Assembly (NCBI GenBank): GCA_004794655.1
Contig: SMMW01000001.1
Coordinates: 10,737,501 to 10,801,500 of the forward strand
Length of the DNA stretch: 64,000 nucleotides
Reading direction: 5' to 3'
From: Marisa cornuarietis
Lineage: Eukaryota; Mollusca; Gastropoda; Architaenioglossa; Ampullariidae
In this document: positions 57,711 through 64,000 of the stretch, one piece after another
How positions within the stretch are numbered: the first letter of the stretch is position 1
Layout: the number at the start of each line of letters is the position of its first letter
Position numbers and translations under genes: made by a program
The notes under the pieces: model-generated
What the model was told of the DNA's origin: nothing
The model's input: the letters and a program-made list of their open reading frames with translations, nothing else
Database searches by the model: none

Positions 57711-60700
57711 TCAAGCCCTCTTCAGATCACACCCGCTTTCTGTAGGCCTTCAAGATGAAAGGGGGTGGGGGTGGAGAGGGGAGAGCATGAGTATTCGCTT
57801 GCAGTAAACTTCGCGATTGGTGTAAGAGTTTAAAAATGAGTCTTGAATGGTACTCAAGTACGCTTACAAGGTGACACATTATTCGCTACATGTTTTAATC
57901 TGGATTAGCATCTTGCGTTCATCTGCCGTAGTTTTAACCTTCTATCATTTGATTCTTAGAATTCAGCTTGACATGGTATGTGTTAATTGTTCCGAAAACA
58001 ATTCAACAGATTAAGCTTTGTTTTTTACGAAGATACACTATACGCTCCACCCTGTACTATACACTGTATACTATACTACACGTTCTACTCTATACATTAC
58101 CTTCTTAAAAACCGTTCACAGAAAACGCAGGGCTGAGTTTCTTTCTTTCTTTTAGTAAAGTTATTTTTAGAGTCTTCTTTTTGGTCTGATCATGATTTAG
58201 TGGAATCAAGTGGAAAGACACGACATATGCCTGTTGAAACTCGTCTTCTGACATATTTGGTTGCCAACAACATTTAAAAACAAAGGTCGTTTTCATCCGT
58301 CAGTCTGAACTCATTATACAGCTTGCAGTTTAGAAGGAAGAGGGCTTGTTGGAGAAAGAAGCAACAGATCTTGTCAGTCAGACATCACTGCCAGCTATAG
58401 ATCGCCATCGTTGAGCCCGAGGAAGCATGGCTCTGTAACATTCGTGCTTTATTGCAATCATTGCAGAAAGGAGTATGTCAAGGATCTTGAAAAATAAGCT
58501 GCATGCTAGCAGGTTTCTACTGGCCACCTTGTCTCTGTGATTTAGACTGCTAGTAGCCGTTCAAAGGTTTGTTTTAGAGATAGTTGCTTGTGTTTCTGAT
58601 GGCAGAACAGGACACAGGATGAAGCAGTCAATACCAGCTGCACTCAGAACTAAAGGAAGCTTATTCTACTCAACTCGCGTTCTAAGATCCCCAAAGATAA
58701 ACGGGCCCCTACGCTCGGGGTAATATTAACCATAAGCTTCTATCTCAAAAGCGATAAGCACGGTCTTGGAGCTTTTCTCTCTTCTTTCGGACCAATCAGT
58801 GCAGATTGTTCTTTGAATTTTGAAATGTACCGGTCACATTTCTTTAGCGCCGAATTCAGATTTTTTCTCTTCGTATTTTTAATCAGTATTTTACCTTCGG
58901 TTTTGGTTAAGCATCTTTTTTTGAAAACATATTCTATGAAGGTATTAACTCCCTAGTGTTGACCTCATGACAGGTTCTTTGGAGTCTAAAAACATCCCAT
59001 ATAAAATAGGAATAAGATAAGAGAATGCTTGTTGGCCCACATGGAGGTGTTCACAAACATCAATCCGCACATATCTCTTGTGCATGTTTTTACACATACC
59101 TGTAATTAACTTTCACCTGTAGTGCTGGCTTCGTGTTGCCGTTGATGTCAACGCAGATTCACAACATCTACAAGTTTAAGAGCAAAGGAGTCTTTTTGCT
59201 TTTGTTTTCTTTCGTCATACTGTGTAGGCTGTTGGAATGTAGTGGGAAACAAACTGCACCTCAAATGCTGTATCAAGTTAAGTACATTTCGGATTAGTTT
59301 ACTTTTTTAAACTTTCTAGCGAGCTATCAGAGTGGTGAGAGAACAACAACAGCGTTGGTGAGCTCATTACCAAATCTTTATTGGCGACTGAATGATGAGG
59401 ACTTCCCTTCGCATTTTTGGCTTCACTTGAGCTTTTAGCTCGCTTTTTTGCACTGCGCCAGCTGCTCTCCATCTTGATCGCAAGTCTTCAGCAGCTTAGC
59501 CGCAGCTTATACAAGAAGGCACAAAAGATAAATCATCTTTTATTCATAAGTCACGAACAGCCGAAAATAGAATTTTAAAGGGTGCTTGTATTCTAGAGTC
59601 TTCAGACCTAACCCAACTGCTCCATACAATTCAAGCGATTTTGATTGCGAGTGCTATTTATTTTTCAGTATGCTTAAACTTCTCTTTAAAAGTAGGTCTG
59701 TTTATTATTATAGTCTGTTTATAAACGACGATTCTGTTCATTACAATTGAGTTTGAAAATTAAGGGGATAATCTCATCCAAAATAATCAAGAAGTGTATT
59801 TTTTGCATTTTTGTACAGAAAAGTTGATTTAAATTAATAATCCGACCTGATAAACTTATAGCTTTATAGGTATTAAGTACAACGACTCTGTTGGTGATTG
59901 CTTTTGAAATATCGTAAGTGGAAGAAAAACCAAAAAATGACTTCAACTTTTAAATATTAAACTCATTTTTCATACAATGTGTGTATTGAACTGGCAGTGA
60001 TGGAAAGCAAAACAAAGTGACTGACTTCTGATGTGTACTGCATAAACAGATTTGGAAGGTGCATGTCAGGTTCTGTCCTAAGTCCAGTAAAGTTGACAAC
60101 ATGTTTTTTCTGTGCATACTGATATGGCTCCACCCCTTCCACCTATTTTGTGTTTGACATTGTGTATAAAATATGTGCGAAAAAGCAATCGTAGAACGCA
60201 AATTACTATTGCTATTAAATGTCTTGCACAATACAGTCATAAAACTTTAAGCCTAAACATTTCTACAGATTTTTTATATTTATGATGCTTATATAATTTT
60301 ATGCATAGTAATGTGTATTGTTCAAAATTATTTTTCGTTACAAATTAAAATAAGAATAAAAGAACTAGTAGATTCAACTAGTAGGATGAATTGTTAAGTA
60401 CCAACAGTTATACTTGCAAGCCAAATTTAAGGATTTTCTGTAAAGTATTAGTCATGATATAAAAGAAAACTATCCCCTTTCTACTGAGTCCGCTTAGTGC
60501 TAAGCAAGGAGGAAAAGAATTTATTCTGATGCCTAACAGTTGGAAATGGGCAGTCAATAGTTTATTATCTAAACCACAGATTTGATATCTTTGGTATTCA
60601 CAAGAACAGGGCACCTTCAAAAGGTGAGTAGCCCTAAAATCCTAAAAATCGGGTGGATTCTTGAGTCTAAAAATATCTGAAAGAAGACAAAGCTGGCAGT

Positions 60701-61022
60701 TTGAAAGGTCAGTTTAAGTCTCACAAGATGTAACATGCAATTGTTATTTGTCATTCCATGTGTTTACTTGCTGTTTGCAGCCTTTGGAGGGCATTTCTAA
60801 ATTATTAATGAACGCGTTCGTGTGATGTTACACCGCCGTATGAACTTTTTTTTTATTGAGCAATACTGCTGAAATGTCAGCTCAGCCTCGCACACTCTGT
60901 CATCTTTCCTGATGTTTTGTGCTCAAATTCCTTTTCACGCTTTTTTTTTTTCGTTTGGATGTCACATTGTTTATTGCTTTCCCATCTCCACAAACGTTGA
61001 ATGAGCACCGGTGTTGTAGCTG
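57711..61022. other. AT-rich unique non-coding DNA
   Basis: A degenerate CTATAC/TACACT patch lies at about 58032-58095. A 63-codon minus frame at 58105-58296 and a 134-codon plus frame beginning at 60919 show no domain. No mobile element is recognised. Confidence 0.5.
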
Positions 61023-61043
61023 GTTTCATACTATGTATGAAAC
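61023..61043. repeat. Small inverted repeat, 9-bp arms
   Basis: GTTTCATAC and GTATGAAAC are separated by TAT. A short potential hairpin of unknown role. Confidence 0.5.
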
Positions 61044-63157
61044 TATTTTCCACACGGCTGCTTACAAGCTGCTCGACATGTATGTAGCAAGGATGTCAGC
61101 CCGACATTTTAAACTAGATATGCAAACAAAGAAACATGCAGATAGTTTGTATAGGTATCTACAAGGTTATATATCAACAGGTACATACCTGTGTCATTGT
61201 GTTAGTGTTAGCTACCAGTCTCGAGTTGTAAATCTAACTTGTGGGCACATTTCTCTGGTCTTATCAAATTTCTCTTGGCGCACAGCGTCGCTCTGCCTGA
61301 AACAGGAAAAGATAACTCTATAAAAGCCACGAACGGTAACCCGCGTCCAGCCTCCTATTAGCCAGGCTGCCCACCTCGTCTCGCCATCTGTCGGCAGCAG
61401 CACCCGTCGGGAGGACTTTCTAGAACTCGCCGCTGAAACCCAAGTCGGCTCCAGGGGGGACAGTTCCATCTCGTCGATTAAGTGAACGTTTGGGGCCATT
61501 TTGAATCTTTTTTTTTTTTTTTTGCAGTGCCGCCATGTGATTAGGATCGAATTCCATCTCATGCAGATTCCCTATACACTCCATAACATATTGGGAGGCA
61601 CTGAATCTCAAGCTCTATCGTAAAAACTTAAAAACAAAAGTTAAAAATTGTCTAATTTGAATGCAGATGGGGTAGGGGGAAAGATCATATAACTTTTATA
61701 ACATTTGAATACTTTTGTCCTGATATGCTCTGCGACTGTATCCGTAATTCTTGCGGCATCTGTATCCCGAAGGAAAGAATAGAAGTTTGTTTTGTGTTGC
61801 ACAACGTGGAGTTGACTGATTCAAGAACTATGTATGTGTGACTCGTGTGGTGGTGGTGGTGGTGGTGGTGGAGGGTGGGGGGTGTAAGAGGCACAGAAAC
61901 TGGTTTTAGCATGAATAAATGTCCTTTTCACTCTTCTGAAACAAGAGAAACCAGAAAAGAGATTAGTTCAGTGCTACTGCCTGGATCAGCTCATCAACTT
62001 TATGATCGCGATGTTTGACTCAGCGCATCTCGTGCAGTCCTTTACTCCCGCTGTTCAGTTCCACAAACTCAACAAGAGAATAATGTCTGGAAAGAGAGGA
62101 TAAAACTTGTCTGTCTGTTGTGTTGCTAAAATCGAAAAGATATCAGACTCAAAGCAGTGTGGAAACTGAAACAAGAACAAGAACAAGTGATGTTTCATGA
62201 CCATTTGGCTGACCGCCATTGATTCCAAACAATGAGAAGACAATTTTTTTAACAGCTACACGTTTTATTTCTTCATGAGAAACGTGAAAATTCTTAACTT
62301 ATAAAAAAAACACTTTATGCCATTATGTGGTACTTGGTGTGCGCAATTCTTTGAAATATTCCTTACAATCAGTAGTGATAATAAAGAATTGTGAGCAGTG
62401 CTAACCCTGCTAAAACAAAAATGCATCTAGTTTTTATATGAATCCTTTTTGTCTACTGTCCATAAATATTTTAAGCTAAAATAATTTGACATAAAGCTGC
62501 CGGAGTTCTTAACAGTGTACGACACTAGGGGTGAATTGGTCGACACGAACCTTGCCGATGTAAACACCCTAATCTTTGTCTCTTATGACAAAATCGCTCT
62601 TGTATCCGAAAACGATGTAATTTTCAGATGACATAAAAGATAAAGTAATAGTTTATTTTTAGAAGGCGCTTTTCTCAAGTTTCCCATATGCTTAGTACAA
62701 GTACAGTTATTAACACTGCAGAATGTCATTTAGTGTAAGGGAAGCCATCAGGTCAAATGTCGACAAGCGGGAATTAAAGGGAGGTAGGAATCTTACCCGG
62801 CGGATTCTGTACGGACGTGTCCATGAATACTGACAATGTAGGTTTGATAGGAGGAGAAGGGACAACTCGAGCAATGTATTAAGCATTTGTACACTTCACC
62901 GGACCACTCCACCTTTCCACCATCAACGTCTACTGGAACACAATTCCCACCACCACCACCAAGCCACCACCACCAGCACCCAAAAGCTGTCGTGACTCAG
63001 CATTAATCGTAGCAAACAAGTGGATGTAGCAACTGCCCAGATGTTTGTGGCAGTCGTGTGGGGAGTTTGCAAGTCGATAAATCGAGTTCTGCTTTCTTGT
63101 TTTTTTTCCCTGTGAGGGGAAATAAAGTTTGCAAATAATCTTTCTCGGTATAATTCA
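61044..63157. other. Unique non-coding DNA with short GTG and CAC repeats
   Basis: It contains a T run at 61508-61523, (GGT)n at 61847-61870 and an interrupted (CAC)n at about 62947-62980. No gene is supported. Confidence 0.5.
61847..61870. repeat. (GGT)8 microsatellite
   Basis: A pure GGT/GTG run followed by a G-rich tail. Confidence 0.93.
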
Positions 63158-63330
63158 GGCGGTCCAAGGGTGCAACAGTTAAAGAGCTTGTGAAAATTAG
63201 GGGCCTTCGGTTCTTATCTCGTCTCATGCACACTGTTCTTTCTCTTCTCGTGGCATCAGTTTAATCATCAGTCGTTCAATAATCACATTTCTTTCTTTTC
63301 TAAAATTTTTGTTCTTTCTTTCTCGGCATA
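63158..63330 (+). mobile_element. tRNA-derived SINE, family A, copy 4 (eroded)
   Basis: It begins GGCGGTCCAAGGGTGCAACA as in the other family A heads, has a degraded B-box region (CGGTTCTTATCTCGTCTC), then CACTGTTCTTTCTCTTCTCG and GTGGCATCAGTTT. The 3' half is replaced or highly diverged, with only TTCTCGGCATAG recalling the tail. The right boundary is uncertain. Confidence 0.6.
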
Positions 63331-64000
63331 GAGGAAAAAGTAGTCATATTCGAAAAAGATTCGGTTGGTAAAGGTTATGTATTTTTAAAGGGTAATAAAG
63401 GTATGTGTTCCTCATGAGTTTATTATAAAGACATGCGCCTGGTACTCTTTTATGTCAATGACCTATATAGTATTACACCATTTTGTCTATTCAGTAATTT
63501 TTCTATCATCCAAAAGCTAATTTGTGAAGTATGTCAATCTGCACACTTCTACTCTAAAATCTTAAAAATATCTCCAAAAGCATAAGCAACAACAAAATTA
63601 GACCACAGCTATGAGCACCACCAGCCGTCCTTTTTCATGACACTACAGCTTCACTACAACCAGTCTAAAGTTCATTTAAATACAGGATACAACCACTAGT
63701 GCATTCTGATTGTGCAACACCATAAAAGGACTGGACATAAATTTGTCGGTCTGCCACCACCAGCTTATTCAAAACGCTGGTGTCTATATGCCGACTGGCA
63801 AACTTTACAAAGGCACAAAAGATGTGTCTGCTGGATAAAACTTATGAGACAGCAATCGATTCTATAAGGCTAGCAGACTCTAGGAGTAGGAAACTCGACA
63901 TTAATAATTTTCTTTTATTTACTCTACCCTTGTGGTACTTTTTATTTACTCAACCCTTGTAGTACTTTACCTTCTTGTCTTTGTCTTGTCCATTGATAGG
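63331..64000. other. AT-rich unique non-coding DNA
   Basis: No gene is supported. A short near-duplication around TACTTTTTATTTACTCAACC (about 63905-63966) is at the right edge. Confidence 0.5.

Noticed and set aside
60919..61323. 134-codon open frame, with a donor-like CAACAG|GTACAT inside
   Set aside because: The N-terminal part is a low-complexity Phe/Leu run from a T tract and no domain is visible. A single exon between 61020 and 61180 is possible but not supported.
61490..61530. Strong splice acceptor (T run then GCAG)
   Set aside because: The T run may be a retroelement tail or chance, and no open exon with a donor follows.
1..64000. A defence island, biosynthetic cluster, phage or operon
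   Set aside because: No set of adjacent intact genes exists on either strand; the repeat content and splice-like signals fit animal nuclear DNA.

Overview
This window looks like nuclear DNA from an invertebrate animal, and most resembles an intergenic region or large intron of a mollusc, probably a gastropod. The reasons are: no run of long intact ORFs; dense microsatellites and minisatellites; tRNA-derived SINEs whose tail (GGCTCGGCGTTAAACAC-like, then CAA repeats) I associate with molluscan genomes; a decayed mariner; and a decayed LINE. The mollusc assignment is inference from memory of repeat families and was not tested. There is no operon structure, no CRISPR, and no prokaryotic or organellar gene. 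No gene can be named with confidence. Most long open frames are artefacts of tandem repeats that lack stop codons. | Layout. 0-9 kb is dominated by satellite-like DNA: a degenerate ACATAC/TACTGTACAT array (2.9-4.1 kb), a GACA-derived higher-order array (4.5-5.1 kb), and a GTGCAGTATGTGT array with a 37-bp higher-order period (7.7-8.25 kb). The last is the 2.9-4.1 kb motif in opposite orientation. 9-27.6 kb holds a SINE with a perfect 12-bp target duplication (9.5 kb), many di-, tri- and tetranucleotide repeats, a roughly 560-bp foldback element (18.6-19.2 kb), a 42-bp minisatellite with internal dyads (22.8 kb), and a cluster of three SINEs (26.8-27.5 kb). 27.6-43 kb is the only part with gene-like hints: small candidate exons at 27.96, 33.40 and 39.11 kb, an unrecognised minus-strand frame at 41.9-42.2 kb, a broken coding-like patch at 40.8-41.0 kb, and a LINE reverse-transcriptase relic at 35.3-35.7 kb. 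43-57 kb holds more microsatellites, two related minisatellites at 49.3-50.15 kb (one a 40-bp array of about 12 copies), an internally deleted mariner (53.87-54.55 kb), and a second SINE family (48.4 and 56.5 kb, also 26.8 kb). At 57.39-57.71 kb on the minus strand is the most protein-like frame in the window, about 105 codons with balanced codon use, which I cannot assign. 57.7-64 kb is mostly AT-rich unique sequence ending in one eroded SINE. | How it works together: I see no pathway. What can be supported is a record of mobile-element activity (two SINE families, a LINE, a mariner and a foldback) and of local tandem expansion. The few candidate exons are unconnected and would need transcript data before they could be called genes.
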